NCBI RefSeq assembly: GCF_000215105.1
Contig: NC_015588.1
Location: forward strand, 2,108,001-2,172,000
DNA length: 64,000 bases
Origin: Isoptericola variabilis 225
Lineage (GTDB): Bacteria > Actinomycetota > Actinomycetes > Actinomycetales > Cellulomonadaceae
Direction: 5' to 3'
The notes beneath the pieces were generated by a model, which saw nothing but the letters and a program-made list of their open reading frames with translations, made no database searches and had not been told where the DNA came from. How positions within the stretch are numbered: the stretch's first letter is position 1; every line of letters starts with the position of its first letter. Positions 28,590 to 37,422 of the stretch are shown piece by piece. The translations under genes were made by a program, and so were the position numbers.

Positions 28590-29906
28590 ATGCTCGCACC
28601 GACCGCACTGCTCGTCGGACGCTCCTACGAGCTCGAGGCGCTGCAGGCGGCGCTGGCCGAGGCCCGCCGGGGGTCGACGCGGACGGTCGTGGTCGCCGGC
28701 GAGGCCCGCATCGGCAAGACGCTCCTGCTCGATGAGCTGGTCTCGCGCGTCGGCCCGGAGGCGGCCGCCGTCGTCGGCCGCTGCGTTGACTCCGGGTCGG
28801 GTCCGCTCCCCCACGCGGCCGTCGCCGCCATCGTCCTGGCCCTGGTGCGCGAGCTCGGGCGCGACGAGGTCCTCGCCGCGGCCGGCGCCGGTGCGGACGT
28901 GCTCGGAGCCGTGGTCCCCGGGCTCGTCGAGATGCGTCCCGGCGCGGCGCTGGACCGGCTGCCCGACGTCCTCGCCGACCTCGTCGCCTCCGTCGCGGCG
29001 AGCCGGCCGGTCGTCGTCGTGGTCGAGGACCTCCACTGGGCGGACGGCGCCACGCGTGCCGCCGTCGCACGGCTCGCGCGGCTGCCCGGTGACGCCCGGG
29101 TGCTGGTCGTGCTGAGCTACCGCTCGGACGACGTCGGCCGCGGCCACCCGTTGCGCCCCCTCCTCGCCGAGCTCGAGCGCAGTCGCCTGGCCACGCGGGT
29201 CGAGCTCGCACGGCTCTCGGCCGGGGAGGTCGCCGAGCTCGCCCGCGCGCTCGGCGACGGCGGGCTCGACGCCCTCGACGTCGAGCGCATCGCGGACCGC
29301 AGCGAGGGCGTGCCGTTCTACGTCGAGGAGCTCGTGAGCTTCGTCGGGACGGCGCTGCCCGAGTCGCTGCGCGACGTGCTGCTGCTGCGCTACGAGCAGC
29401 TCGACCCCGGCGTCCGGACGTTCCTGCGCACGGTCGCGGCCGGCGGCGTCAGCGTGCCGCACGACGTGCTGGCGGCCGCCGTCGGCGATCCCGACGCGCT
29501 CGACGCCGCCGCGCGCGCCGCGGTCGAGGCGCACGTGCTCGTGGCCGCCGGGGCCGAGTACGCGTTCCGGCACGCGCTCGTCCAGGAGGCCGTGTACGGC
29601 GAGCTGCTGCCCGGGGAACGGACCCGCATCCACGCCGCCTACGCCCGGGCGTACGAGGCCCGGCCCGCGACCGCCCGCACGCTGGCGGAGGTCGCTAACC
29701 ACTGGTGGCGCGCCCGCGTGCCGGACCGCGCGCTGGCGTCGGCGGTCACGGCCCAGGCCGCGGCGGAGGCGACGGGCGCCACCTCGACCGCCGCCGAGCA
29801 CGGGGAGCGCGCGCTCGAGCTGTGGCACGAGGTGCCCGACGCCGAGGCCGTGGCGGGCGTCTCCCACCACGAGCTGCTCGCCCGCGCGCGCTCCGACCAC
29901 GCCTGA
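28590..29906 (+). CDS. Truncated STAND/LuxR-type AAA ATPase lacking its DNA-binding end
   Basis: The 438-residue protein resembles the N-terminal half of MalT/LuxR-type STAND regulators. It opens with LVGRSYELEALQAAL, has Walker A GEARIGKT (near 37-44), Walker B VVVVEDLHWADG, sensor-like LSYRSDD, and then the start of a helical repeat region. Full-length members are usually 850-1000 residues and end in a LuxR helix-turn-helix; here the frame stops within the early TPR-like part. No continuation was found in other frames downstream. The Walker A second Gly is Ala (GEARIG versus GEAGIG). It may be a degraded regulator or a stand-alone signalling ATPase. Confidence 0.75.
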   Translation: MLAPTALLVGRSYELEALQAALAEARRGSTRTVVVAGEARIGKTLLLDELVSRVGPEAAAVVGRCVDSGSGPLPHAAVAAIVLALVRELGRDEVLAAAGAGADVLGAVVPGLVEMRPGAALDRLPDVLADLVASVAASRPVVVVVEDLHWADGATRAAVARLARLPGDARVLVVLSYRSDDVGRGHPLRPLLAELERSRLATRVELARLSAGEVAELARALGDGGLDALDVERIADRSEGVPFYVEELVSFVGTALPESLRDVLLLRYEQLDPGVRTFLRTVAAGGVSVPHDVLAAAVGDPDALDAAARAAVEAHVLVAAGAEYAFRHALVQEAVYGELLPGERTRIHAAYARAYEARPATARTLAEVANHWWRARVPDRALASAVTAQAAAEATGATSTAAEHGERALELWHEVPDAEAVAGVSHHELLARARSDHA

Positions 29907-29917
29907 GGTACCTCAGG
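29902..29917. promoter_or_regulatory. 16-bp perfect palindrome at the end of the STAND ATPase gene
   Basis: CCTGAGGTACCTCAGG is self-complementary and includes the stop codon. Its right half TACCTCAGG recurs at 28297-28305, upstream of the other small paralogue gene, so it may be an operator shared by both small genes. Confidence 0.4.
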
Positions 29918-29953
29918 GCCTGCCGGCCCGAGCCGCCGAGCAGGAGGTTCCCC

Positions 29954-30160
29954 ATGCATCCCGACCTGTACGCGGTGGTGCACCGGCAGCACGAGGCCGA
30001 GATCGCGGCCGCGGCCGAGCGGCGCCGCCAGGTCGCCGAGCGGTCGGAGGAGATCGCCCGCGGCTCGCCGCCCTCGGCGCGGATGCCGGCCCGACGTCCG
30101 CCCCGGGTGCCCGCGAGTCGCGGTGGTCCCGCTGGCTGCGCCCACGGCGCGCTCCGCTGA
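29954..30160 (+). CDS. Small Arg/Glu-rich protein, 68 residues, paralogue of the gene at 28322
   Basis: The ATG follows CAGGAGG with a 6-base spacer, among the best ribosome sites in the window. The N-terminus MHPDLYAVVHRQHEAEIAA continues with an ERRRQVAER charged helix, and the remainder is Pro/Arg-rich. It matches the plan of the protein encoded at 28322. The two bracket a truncated STAND ATPase. Function is unknown. Confidence 0.6.
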   Translation: MHPDLYAVVHRQHEAEIAAAAERRRQVAERSEEIARGSPPSARMPARRPPRVPASRGGPAGCAHGALR

Positions 30161-30211
30161 GGCGCGTGTCGGTCGGCCGGGCCGTGGGCGCCCGACCGTA
30201 GGCTCGCCGTC

Positions 30212-31084
30212 GTGCACGACCGCTACGGCTCCGACGTCCTGTCCCTCGCGTCCCCGGGTGCGCCGACCGGCTCGGCCCACCACCGCCGCCGGCCGGTGTC
30301 CCGGCCGCAGCCGGCGGAGCCGGGCCTCGTGGTCGAGGAGGTGCAGACCGGCTGGGTGGGCGCGGTCGTGCGCGTGGAGAAGTCGGGCGGCATGCACGTC
30401 GTCGTGCTCGAGGACCGGCGCGGCCGCACGCGGTCGTTCCCGCTCGGGCCGGGGTTCTGGGTCGACGGACAGCCGGTCGAGCTGACCGCCCCGGTGACGT
30501 CGCGCGCCCCGGCGGCCCCGGCCCGCACGGCGTCGGGGTCCGTCGCGGTGCGCGGGCAGCGGGCGCGCGTCGCGCGCGGCAGCCGCATCTGGGTCGAGGG
30601 CAAGCACGACGCCGAGCTGGTCGAGAAGGTGTGGGGCGACGACCTGCGCGTGGAGGGCGTCGTCGTCGAGATGCTCGACGGCGTCGACAACCTCGCCGAG
30701 GCCCTCGCCGAGTTCGGCCCGACGCCGGAGCGCCGCGTGGGCGTGCTCGTCGACCACCTCGTGCCGGGCTCCAAGGAGCAGCGGCTCGCCGACGCCGCCC
30801 TGCGGACGGTGCCGCGGGGCACCGTGCTCGTGCTCGGCCACCCGTACGTCGACGTGTGGCAGGCGGTCAAGGCCGAGCACGTCGGGCTGTCCGCATGGCC
30901 GGCGATCGAGCGCGGCACCGAGTGGAAGCGCGGGATCCTGCGGGAGCTCGGGTGGCCCGCGGCGACGACCGAGGACGTCGGGCGCGCCTGGCAGCGCATC
31001 CTCGGGCAGGTGCGCGACTACCGCGACCTCGACCCGGCCCTGCTGGGCCGGGTCGAGGAGCTCATCGACTTCGTGACCGCCTGA
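30212..31084 (+). CDS. DUF3097 (Toprim-like) protein
   Basis: The 290-residue protein has the actinobacterial DUF3097 plan: a small beta-rich N-terminal domain and the core RIWVEGKHDAELVEKVWG. That core resembles the acidic start of a Toprim fold, with VLVDHLVPGSKE supplying a second conserved acidic/His cluster. The family usually sits by hemW/hrcA, as it does here. A nucleic-acid role is inferred only from the Toprim resemblance. The GTG at 30212 lies exactly 7 bases after TAGGCT with no Shine-Dalgarno, so it is probably leaderless. Confidence 0.85.
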   Translation: MHDRYGSDVLSLASPGAPTGSAHHRRRPVSRPQPAEPGLVVEEVQTGWVGAVVRVEKSGGMHVVVLEDRRGRTRSFPLGPGFWVDGQPVELTAPVTSRAPAAPARTASGSVAVRGQRARVARGSRIWVEGKHDAELVEKVWGDDLRVEGVVVEMLDGVDNLAEALAEFGPTPERRVGVLVDHLVPGSKEQRLADAALRTVPRGTVLVLGHPYVDVWQAVKAEHVGLSAWPAIERGTEWKRGILRELGWPAATTEDVGRAWQRILGQVRDYRDLDPALLGRVEELIDFVTA

Positions 31085-31104
31085 GCCTTCGTGACCGCCT
31101 GAGC
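31069..31104 (+). repeat. Tandem 18-bp duplication across the DUF3097 stop codon
   Basis: CTTCGTGACCGCCTGAGC occurs twice without spacer, at 31069-31086 and 31087-31104. The first copy encodes the last residues and stop of DUF3097; the second is untranslated and would repeat the same ending. Confidence 0.85.
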
Positions 31105-31121
31105 CGCCGGGCGGCCCTGCG

Positions 31122-32099
31122 TCAGACGGGCGCGACCGGCTCGCCGACGAGGCGCCGGTAGACGTGCGCGCCGAGCAGCACGGCGATCGGCACCGCGACG
31201 AGCAGGCCCACGACGAGCAGCAGCGCGCCGACGAACGTCACGACGACCGCGAGGAGCACCGTGATCAGGACGGTCCCGAGGTTGCGCGACACCAGCCGGA
31301 CGCTCGACCGGATCGCCGTGATCGCGTCCTGCTCCTTGTCGATCACGAAGAAGATCGCCGCGGCGAGGAAGAACGAGACGACGAGCTGGAGCACCCCGCC
31401 GAGGAACGGCAGGAACGACAGCACGAAGCTGATCGCCGCGGTGATCAGGCCGTACACGAGCACGCCGGCCAGGTTGCGCAGCGCGAAGAAGTCGCCGAAC
31501 GAGGCGGTGCCCTTGCGCGTCGCGGCCAGGGCCCCGGTGACGAGCAGCGCGAACAGCACCGTGTTCACGAGCGAGCCGAGCGCGGACAGCAGCGTCTCGG
31601 TCGTGCTCACGGGCGTATTGACGACGGCGTCGAGCGCCGCTGGGTCGCCGAGGTTGGTGACCGTGTCGCGCAGCGACGGCGTGAGCAGCCACGAGGCCGC
31701 CATCGCGATCGCCCCGAGGACGAGCGTGGCGCCGATCCACGCCCCGGCGCTGCGGCCGAAGCTCGCCCATGCCCACGAGAACGCGGTGCCGACGCGGACC
31801 GCGCCGGCGTCGGGCGCCTGACCGTAGGCCGGCCCGCCGTAGGGGTCGTGGCCGGCCGGGGGCGGCGCCCAGCCCTCGGGCGCGTACTGCCCGTACGCGG
31901 GCGGCTGCGAGCCCGCCGCCGGCGGCGGGTACGCGCCGTACGCCGGCGGCTGCGAGCCGGGCGGCGGCTGCGAGCCGGGCGGCGGCTGCGAGCCCTGGGG
32001 CGGCTCGGGCGCCTCCCAGGGGTCGTGCCCGTCGGCAGGGCGGCGGGCGTGGGGGTCCTCAGGGTCGCGGGGCGGGACCCCGCCGGTGTTCTCGCTCAT
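31122..32099 (-). CDS. Pro/Gly/Gln/Tyr-rich multi-pass membrane protein
   Basis: This is a 325-residue protein whose first 100 residues are polar and repetitive (three PPGSQPP-type units, AYG repeats). It then has about five or six hydrophobic helices, including a long glycerophosphoryl-diesterase-membrane-like or DUF975-like block, and the motif IDKEQDAITAIRSSVRLVSRN. ATG at 32099 has GAGGAG 3 bases upstream. It is transcribed divergently from a DUF4870 protein that has the same kind of Pro-rich N-terminus. Function is unknown. Confidence 0.75.
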   Translation of the reverse strand: MSENTGGVPPRDPEDPHARRPADGHDPWEAPEPPQGSQPPPGSQPPPGSQPPAYGAYPPPAAGSQPPAYGQYAPEGWAPPPAGHDPYGGPAYGQAPDAGAVRVGTAFSWAWASFGRSAGAWIGATLVLGAIAMAASWLLTPSLRDTVTNLGDPAALDAVVNTPVSTTETLLSALGSLVNTVLFALLVTGALAATRKGTASFGDFFALRNLAGVLVYGLITAAISFVLSFLPFLGGVLQLVVSFFLAAAIFFVIDKEQDAITAIRSSVRLVSRNLGTVLITVLLAVVVTFVGALLLVVGLLVAVPIAVLLGAHVYRRLVGEPVAPV

Positions 32100-32177
32100 G
32101 CGCTCCTCGTCTCGCGTGGGTGGCACCTCCACTCTTCCGGTCGGGCACCGCCCGTGCCACCGGGACACGCCGGATGA

Positions 32178-32206
32178 TGACGCGCGGGCACCTGGGGAGA
32201 TAGGTT
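32178..32206 (+). promoter_or_regulatory. Candidate promoter of the DUF4870 gene
   Basis: TGACGC (32178-32183) and TAGGTT (32201-32206) are 17 bases apart. The gene starts 36 bases after the -10. Confidence 0.4.
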
Positions 32207-32242
32207 CGAGACGACGCCCGCCCCGCGACGCTGGAGACCCCG

Positions 32243-32674
32243 ATGAGCGTGCCGACCGACCCGCCTCAGCAGCCGCCCTCGTCGGGCCAGCCGCCGTACC
32301 CGCCGCAGCCCGTCGGCCCCGCGCCGCTCTCGCGCGAGGACGAGCGCACGTGGGCGATCGTCGCCCACCTCGCCCCGCCCGTGCTCGCGATCCTCAGCGT
32401 CGGCACGCTCGGCTTCCTCACGCCGCTCGTGGTCTGGCTCGTCTTCCGCGACCGCAGCCGCTTCGTGGGCGACCAGGCCAAGGAGGCGCTCAACTTCCAG
32501 ATCACGCTGCTCATCGCCTACGTGGTCGGGTGGCTCCTGGTCTGGGTGCTGATCGGCTTTGTGATCCTGGCCGCCGTATGGGTCTGCTCGATCGTGTTCG
32601 GCGTGCTCGCCGCGGTCGCGGTCAACCGGTTCGAGCCGTACCGCTACCCGATCAACATCCGCTTCGTCCGTTGA
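32243..32674 (+). CDS. DUF4870 / Tic20-like membrane protein
   Basis: The 143-residue protein has a Pro/Gln-rich N-terminus (about 35 residues), then REDERTWAIVAHLAPPVL. Three or four helices and the segment VGDQAKEALNFQITLLIAY follow, the hallmark of the DUF4870 family. These proteins are of unknown function. GGAGA lies 5 bases before the ATG. It converges on hemW with a 14-base gap. Confidence 0.85.
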   Translation: MSVPTDPPQQPPSSGQPPYPPQPVGPAPLSREDERTWAIVAHLAPPVLAILSVGTLGFLTPLVVWLVFRDRSRFVGDQAKEALNFQITLLIAYVVGWLLVWVLIGFVILAAVWVCSIVFGVLAAVAVNRFEPYRYPINIRFVR

Positions 32675-32688
32675 CGCGGGCGGTGCGC

Positions 32689-33942
32689 TCAGGCCGTGAG
32701 CTCGCGCACGACGGCGTCGGCGAGGAGCCGGCCGCGCAGCGTGAGCACCGCGCGCCCGCGCACGGCGGCGACGCCGTCGAGCAGCCCGCGCGCGACGAGG
32801 CCAACCACCGCGTGCCGCCCGGCGTCGGTGAGCACCGCGAGGTCGAGGCCCTCGCGCAGCCGCACGCCGAGCATGACGCGCTCGAGGTGCGCCTCGTCGG
32901 CCGTGAGCAGCTCGCGGCCCGCGCCCGGTGACCGCCCCTCGGCGAGCAGCGCGGCGTAGCGCCGGGGGTGCTTGACGTTCCACCAGCGCACGCCCGTGCC
33001 GTCCGGCGCGCCGACGTACGAGTGCGCGCCCGGGCCGATGCCCCACCAGTCGTGGCCGCGCCAGTACGCGAGGTTGTGCCGGCACGCCCGCGCGTCGTCG
33101 CGCGCCCAGTTCGACACCTCGTACCAGGTGAGCCCGGCGGCGGCGAGGAACTCGTCGGCGAGCTCGTACTTGGTCGCCTGGTCGTCCTCGTCCGGCAGGG
33201 CGAGCAGCCCGCGGCGCACCTGGGCGTGCATCTTGGTGCCCGGCTCGACGACGAGCGCGTACGCCGAGACGTGGTCGACGCCCGCGGCGACGACGGCCTC
33301 CAGCGAGGCGCGCCAGTCGTCGAGCGACTCCCCCGGCGTGCCGTAGATGAGGTCGAGCGAGACCTCGAGTCCGGCGTCGCGCGCCCAGCGCACGACGTCG
33401 GGCACGCGCGCCGGGTCGTGCGTGCGCTCGAGCGTCGCGAGCACGTGCGGGACGGCCGACTGCATGCCGAACGACACGCGCGTGAACCCCGCGTCGGCGA
33501 GCGCGGCGAGCGACGCGGGGGTCACCGAGTCGGGGTTGGCCTCGGTCGTCACCTCCGCGCCCTGCGCCAGGCCCCACGCGTCGCGGACGCCGCCCAGGAT
33601 CCGCGCGAGGTGGCCCGGGGGCAGCATCGTCGGCGTGCCGCCGCCGAAGAAGACGGTCTCCACGGGCCGCGCCAGCCCGGCGTCGTCGAGCACGCGCGCG
33701 GCCAGGTCGACCTCGCGCAGCGCCGTCGCGGCGTACTCGACCTGCGACGCGCCGCCGCCGAGCTCGGCCGCGGTGTACGTGTTGAAGTCGCAGTACCCGC
33801 ACCGCACCGAGCAGAACGGCACGTGCACGTAGACGCCGAGCGCGGCGTCGCGCGTCCGGGCGGCGCCGTCGGCGACGGCGCGGACCCGGTCGGGCAGCGC
33901 GCCGTCGGGAGGGACGGGCACGCCCTCGGGGAGGGCGGGCAC
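32689..33942 (-). CDS. hemW: Radical SAM heme chaperone HemW (HemN-like)
   Basis: HemW is a radical-SAM protein that carries heme for insertion into respiratory proteins; it was formerly annotated as coproporphyrinogen oxidase. The 417-residue protein has the CSVRCGYC cluster motif preceded by VYVHVPF, the GGGTPTML SAM-binding segment and EANPDS. The GTG start overlaps the lepA stop by one base, so lepA-hemW is a coupled pair. The extra Cys immediately after the cluster motif seen in true HemN is not obvious. Confidence 0.92.
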   Translation of the reverse strand: MPALPEGVPVPPDGALPDRVRAVADGAARTRDAALGVYVHVPFCSVRCGYCDFNTYTAAELGGGASQVEYAATALREVDLAARVLDDAGLARPVETVFFGGGTPTMLPPGHLARILGGVRDAWGLAQGAEVTTEANPDSVTPASLAALADAGFTRVSFGMQSAVPHVLATLERTHDPARVPDVVRWARDAGLEVSLDLIYGTPGESLDDWRASLEAVVAAGVDHVSAYALVVEPGTKMHAQVRRGLLALPDEDDQATKYELADEFLAAAGLTWYEVSNWARDDARACRHNLAYWRGHDWWGIGPGAHSYVGAPDGTGVRWWNVKHPRRYAALLAEGRSPGAGRELLTADEAHLERVMLGVRLREGLDLAVLTDAGRHAVVGLVARGLLDGVAAVRGRAVLTLRGRLLADAVVRELTA

Positions 33943-35870
33943 TACTTCTTCTTGTCCTTGGCGTCCTTGCCGCCCGAGGAGTCGGAGGACAGCGCCGCGA
34001 TGAAGGCGTCCTTCGGGACCTCGACGGACCCGATGTTCTTCATGCGCTTCTTGCCCTCCTTCTGCTTCTCGAGCAGCTTGCGCTTGCGGGAGATGTCGCC
34101 GCCGTAGCACTTGGCCAGGACGTCCTTGCGCATGGCGCGCACGGTCTCGCGCGCGATGACCCGGGCGCCGACGGCCGCCTGGATCGGCACCTCGAACTGC
34201 TGGCGCGGGATGATCTCCTTGAGCTTGGCCGTCATGAGCACGCCGTAGTCGTACGCCTTCTCGCGGTGCACGATCGCGGAGAACGCGTCGACCTGCTCGC
34301 CCTGGAGCAGGATGTCGACCTTGACGAGGTCGGCCGCCTGGTCCCCCGCCGGCTCGTAGTCGAGCGAGGCGTACCCGCGCGTGCGCGACTTGAGCTGGTC
34401 GAAGAAGTCGAAGACGATCTCGGCGAGCGGCAGCGTGTACCGCAGCTCGACGCGGTCCTCGGACAGGTAGTCCATCCCGAGCATCGTGCCGCGGCGGTCG
34501 TTGCACAGGCCCATGACGGTGCCGACGAACTCGCTCGGCGTGAGGATCGTCGCGCGCACGACCGGCTCGCGGACCTCGCGGATCTTGCCGCCCGGGAACT
34601 CGGACGGGTTCGTCACCTTGACCTCCGTGCGGTCCTCGAGCGTCACCTCGTAGACCACGTTGGGCGCGGTCGAGATGAGGTCGAGGTCGAACTCGCGCTC
34701 GAGGCGCTCGCGGACGATCTCCAGGTGGAGCAGCCCGAGGAAGCCGACGCGGAACCCGAAGCCGAGCGCGACTGACGTCTCCGGCTCGTAGTTGAGGGCG
34801 GCGTCGTTGAGCTTGAGCTTGTCGAGCGCGTCGCGCAGCGCCGGGTAGTCCGACCCGTCGATCGGGTACAGGCCCGAGAAGACCATGGGCTTGGGGTCGC
34901 TGTAGCCGCCGAGCGCCTCGGCCGCGGGCTTGGCCGCGTTCGTGACGGTGTCGCCGACCTTGGACTGCCGCACGTCCTTGACGCCCGTGATGAGGTAGCC
35001 GACCTCGCCGACGCCGAGGCCCTTCGTCGGGATGGGCTCGGGCGAGATGATCCCGATCTCGAGCAGCTCGTGCGTCGCGCGCGTCGACATCATCTGGATG
35101 CGCTCGCGCGGGTTGAGGTTGCCGTCGACGACGCGCACGTACGTCACGACGCCGCGGTACGTGTCGTAGACCGAGTCGAAGATCATCGCGCGCGCCGGGG
35201 CGTCCGCGTCGCCGACCGGGGCGGGCACGCGCTCGACGATCCGGTCGAGCAGCACCTCGACGCCCTCGCCGGTCTTGCCGCTGACCTTGAGCACGTCGGC
35301 CGGGTCGCCGCCGACGAGGTTCGCCAGCTCCTCGGCGTACTTCTCCGGCTGCGCCGCGGGCAGGTCGATCTTGTTGAGCACCGGGATGATCTCGAGCTCG
35401 TTCTCCATCGCCAGGTAGAGGTTGGCGAGGGTCTGGGCCTCGATGCCCTGCGCGGCGTCGACGAGCAGGATCGCGCCCTCGCACGCGGCGAGCGAGCGCG
35501 ACACCTCGTACGTGAAGTCGACGTGGCCCGGGGTGTCGATCATGTTGAGCGCGTACGCCTCGTCGCCCACCTGCCACGGCATGCGCACTGCCTGCGACTT
35601 GATCGTGATGCCGCGCTCGCGCTCGATGTCCATCCGGTCGAGGTACTGCGCGCGCATGGCCCGCGGCTCGACGACGCCCGTGAGCTGCAGCATGCGGTCC
35701 GCGAGGGTCGACTTGCCGTGGTCGATGTGCGCGATGATGCAGAAGTTGCGGATCAGCTCCGGCGCGGTGGAGTGCGGCTGGATGCGCGCGCTGAGCGCAG
35801 GTCCGGGGATGGGCAACGCGATCTCGCTCCGTGGGTCGGGTTTCGCTGGGTGCGGGCGGCCGTCCGGCAC
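33942..35870 (-). CDS. lepA: Elongation factor 4 (LepA)
   Basis: LepA is a translational GTPase that back-translocates or remodels stalled ribosomes. The 642-residue protein has G1 [10 protein letters not shown]3 DTPGHVDF, G4 NKID, EF-G-like domains and the unique C-terminal domain ending in a Lys-rich tail ([10 protein letters not shown]). The start is uncertain: GTG at 35870 gives about 38 residues before the GTP domain; a TTG at about 35817, behind GGAGCGAG, would give a shorter form nearer the family norm. Confidence 0.93.
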   Translation of the reverse strand: MPDGRPHPAKPDPRSEIALPIPGPALSARIQPHSTAPELIRNFCIIAHIDHGKSTLADRMLQLTGVVEPRAMRAQYLDRMDIERERGITIKSQAVRMPWQVGDEAYALNMIDTPGHVDFTYEVSRSLAACEGAILLVDAAQGIEAQTLANLYLAMENELEIIPVLNKIDLPAAQPEKYAEELANLVGGDPADVLKVSGKTGEGVEVLLDRIVERVPAPVGDADAPARAMIFDSVYDTYRGVVTYVRVVDGNLNPRERIQMMSTRATHELLEIGIISPEPIPTKGLGVGEVGYLITGVKDVRQSKVGDTVTNAAKPAAEALGGYSDPKPMVFSGLYPIDGSDYPALRDALDKLKLNDAALNYEPETSVALGFGFRVGFLGLLHLEIVRERLEREFDLDLISTAPNVVYEVTLEDRTEVKVTNPSEFPGGKIREVREPVVRATILTPSEFVGTVMGLCNDRRGTMLGMDYLSEDRVELRYTLPLAEIVFDFFDQLKSRTRGYASLDYEPAGDQAADLVKVDILLQGEQVDAFSAIVHREKAYDYGVLMTAKLKEIIPRQQFEVPIQAAVGARVIARETVRAMRKDVLAKCYGGDISRKRKLLEKQKEGKKRMKNIGSVEVPKDAFIAALSSDSSGGKDAKDKKK

Positions 35871-35963
35871 GCTCGGGACATTCTCCCACGCCGCCGTGCA
35901 GGTCCCGGCGGGTCGTGCCTAAGGTCGAGTGACCGACCGGTATCCCGACGGAAGGAGCACGAC

Positions 35964-36518
35964 ATGGCCGACCTCACCGGAAAGCGCGTCTTGACGATCG
36001 TGACGTCCTACGGCGTCGAGCAGGACGAGCTCGTCGTCCCGCTCGAGCACCTGCGCGACGCGGGAGCCGACGTCGTCGTGGCGGCGGACGAGCGCGGTGA
36101 GGTCCGGACGCTCGTGGGCGACAAGGACCCCGGCCGCACCGTGCCTGTGGACACCACCTACGACGACGTCGCGGCCGGCGACTTCGACCTGCTGCTCGTG
36201 CCCGGCGGCACCATCAACGCCGACACGCTGCGCCTGCAGGACGACGCGATCCGGCTCGTCAAGGACTTCGCGGGCGCCGGCAAGCCCGTCGCCGCGATCT
36301 GCCACGGGCCGTGGGCCCTCGTGGAGGCGGGCTGCGTGGCGGGCGCGACCCTCACGTCGTACCCGTCGCTGCAGACCGACGTCCGCAACGCGGGCGGGAC
36401 GTGGGTGGACCAGTCCGCGGTCCGCGACGCCGGTGCGGGCTTCCCGCTCGTCACCTCCCGCACGCCCAAGGACCTCGAGGACTTCCTCGCGCAGGTCGAC
36501 GCGGTGCTCGGCGCCTGA
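35964..36518 (+). CDS. DJ-1/PfpI family protein
   Basis: The 184-residue protein of the class I glutamine-amidotransferase-like fold has the nucleophile elbow AICHGPWALVEAG and LLVPGG, typical of PfpI/YhbO stress proteins reported as proteases or glyoxalases/deglycases. Its catalytic Cys is in AICHG. ATG has GAAGGAG 7 bases upstream. A -10-like TAAGGT lies at 35920-35925. It is monocistronic, followed by a strong hairpin. Confidence 0.9.
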   Translation: MADLTGKRVLTIVTSYGVEQDELVVPLEHLRDAGADVVVAADERGEVRTLVGDKDPGRTVPVDTTYDDVAAGDFDLLLVPGGTINADTLRLQDDAIRLVKDFAGAGKPVAAICHGPWALVEAGCVAGATLTSYPSLQTDVRNAGGTWVDQSAVRDAGAGFPLVTSRTPKDLEDFLAQVDAVLGA

Positions 36519-36542
36519 GCTGGACCGCACCCGGACCGCGAC

Positions 36543-36569
36543 GCCCGGCACCGCACGTCGGTGCCGGGC
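36543..36569 (+). terminator. Hairpin terminator after the PfpI gene
   Basis: GCCCGGCACCG and CGGTGCCGGGC pair perfectly over 11 bp with a CACGT loop. The right arm is repeated again at 36590-36600, just before the next promoter, so an alternative longer-range stem is possible. Confidence 0.75.
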
Positions 36570-36614
36570 GCCCGTCCGCGCCCGCGTGTCGGTGCCGGGC
36601 GCTACGGTGCCCGC

Positions 36615-37358
36615 ATGAGCGCGCCCGGCGTCGACGACCTCCCGCTGCTCGGCCGGCTGCAGGCCGCCTTCCTCGACGGCACCCGGACCGCGGACCTGTC
36701 CGCGCGCGTCCCGGCGTGCGGGCGGTGGCGCACGCGCAACCTCGTCGAGCACCTCGCGCGCATCCATCACTGGGCCGCGGCCCAGGCGAGCCGCACGCGC
36801 GAGACCCCGCTCGGGCGCGGCCCGTTCGACCTGCCGGAGCTCTACGAGCGCTGCGCCCGCGAGCTGCTCGAGACGCTCGACGCCGTCGGCCCCGACGCCG
36901 AGTCCTCGACGCTCGTGGGGCGCGGCCCCGCACGGTTCTGGCGGCGGCGCCAGGTGCACGAGACCCTGGTGCACCTGCACGACCTGCGCGCGGCGGCGCT
37001 CGGCTCCGCCGAGGCGGTCGCGGCCGAGCACCCGATCGACGTCGGGCCCGAGGTGTGGGCCGACACGGTCGACGAGGTCGTGACGATGTTCCAGCCGCGG
37101 CAGGTGCGCCTCGGCCGCACGGAGCCGCTCGCACGCACGGTCGCGCTCACGGCGACCGACGTCGGCACGAGCTGGGTGCTCGGTGCCCACGAGGACGGGC
37201 GCGACGCGTCCCAGGCACCGGCCGCGACGGTCGCCGCACCGGCCCGCGAGCTCGCGCTCGTCCTGTGGCGGCGCCTCACGCCCGAGCAGTCGCGGGTGGT
37301 CGTCGACGGCGACCGCTCCGCGCTCGACCACGCGCTGGCGGCCCGCATCACCCCGTGA
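36615..37358 (+). CDS. TIGR03083-type DinB/mycothiol-dependent isomerase-like protein
   Basis: The 247-residue protein has an N-terminal four-helix DinB-like domain with RTRNLVEHLARIHHWAA and a conserved QVHETLVHLHDL segment that supplies metal-binding His residues. A C-terminal domain common to mycothiol-dependent maleylpyruvate isomerase relatives follows. Mycothiol is the actinobacterial thiol, so a thiol-transferase role is possible but not shown. The ATG at 36615 lies 6 bases after TACGGT with no Shine-Dalgarno, suggesting a leaderless mRNA. Confidence 0.8.
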   Translation: MSAPGVDDLPLLGRLQAAFLDGTRTADLSARVPACGRWRTRNLVEHLARIHHWAAAQASRTRETPLGRGPFDLPELYERCARELLETLDAVGPDAESSTLVGRGPARFWRRRQVHETLVHLHDLRAAALGSAEAVAAEHPIDVGPEVWADTVDEVVTMFQPRQVRLGRTEPLARTVALTATDVGTSWVLGAHEDGRDASQAPAATVAAPARELALVLWRRLTPEQSRVVVDGDRSALDHALAARITP

Positions 37359-37422
37359 CCGGCTCCCTGGCGAGGCGCTCGTCGTCCGCCCGCGCCGAGC
37401 CGTCGACCCGTAGGCTCTGGTC

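Noticed and set aside
31900..32100. Repeated units that look like a tandem repeat or CRISPR-like array
   Set aside because: They are coding repeats (GSQPP-type) in the Pro-rich N-terminus of a membrane protein, not evenly spaced by unique spacers.
35818..35870. TTG at about 35817 as the lepA start
   Set aside because: Possible from its ribosome-site spacing, but GTG at 35870 is kept because the extra residues are in frame; recorded as uncertainty in the lepA entry.
36590..36600. Second copy of the PfpI terminator right arm as a separate terminator
   Set aside because: It has no left arm of its own; noted as an alternative pairing partner only.
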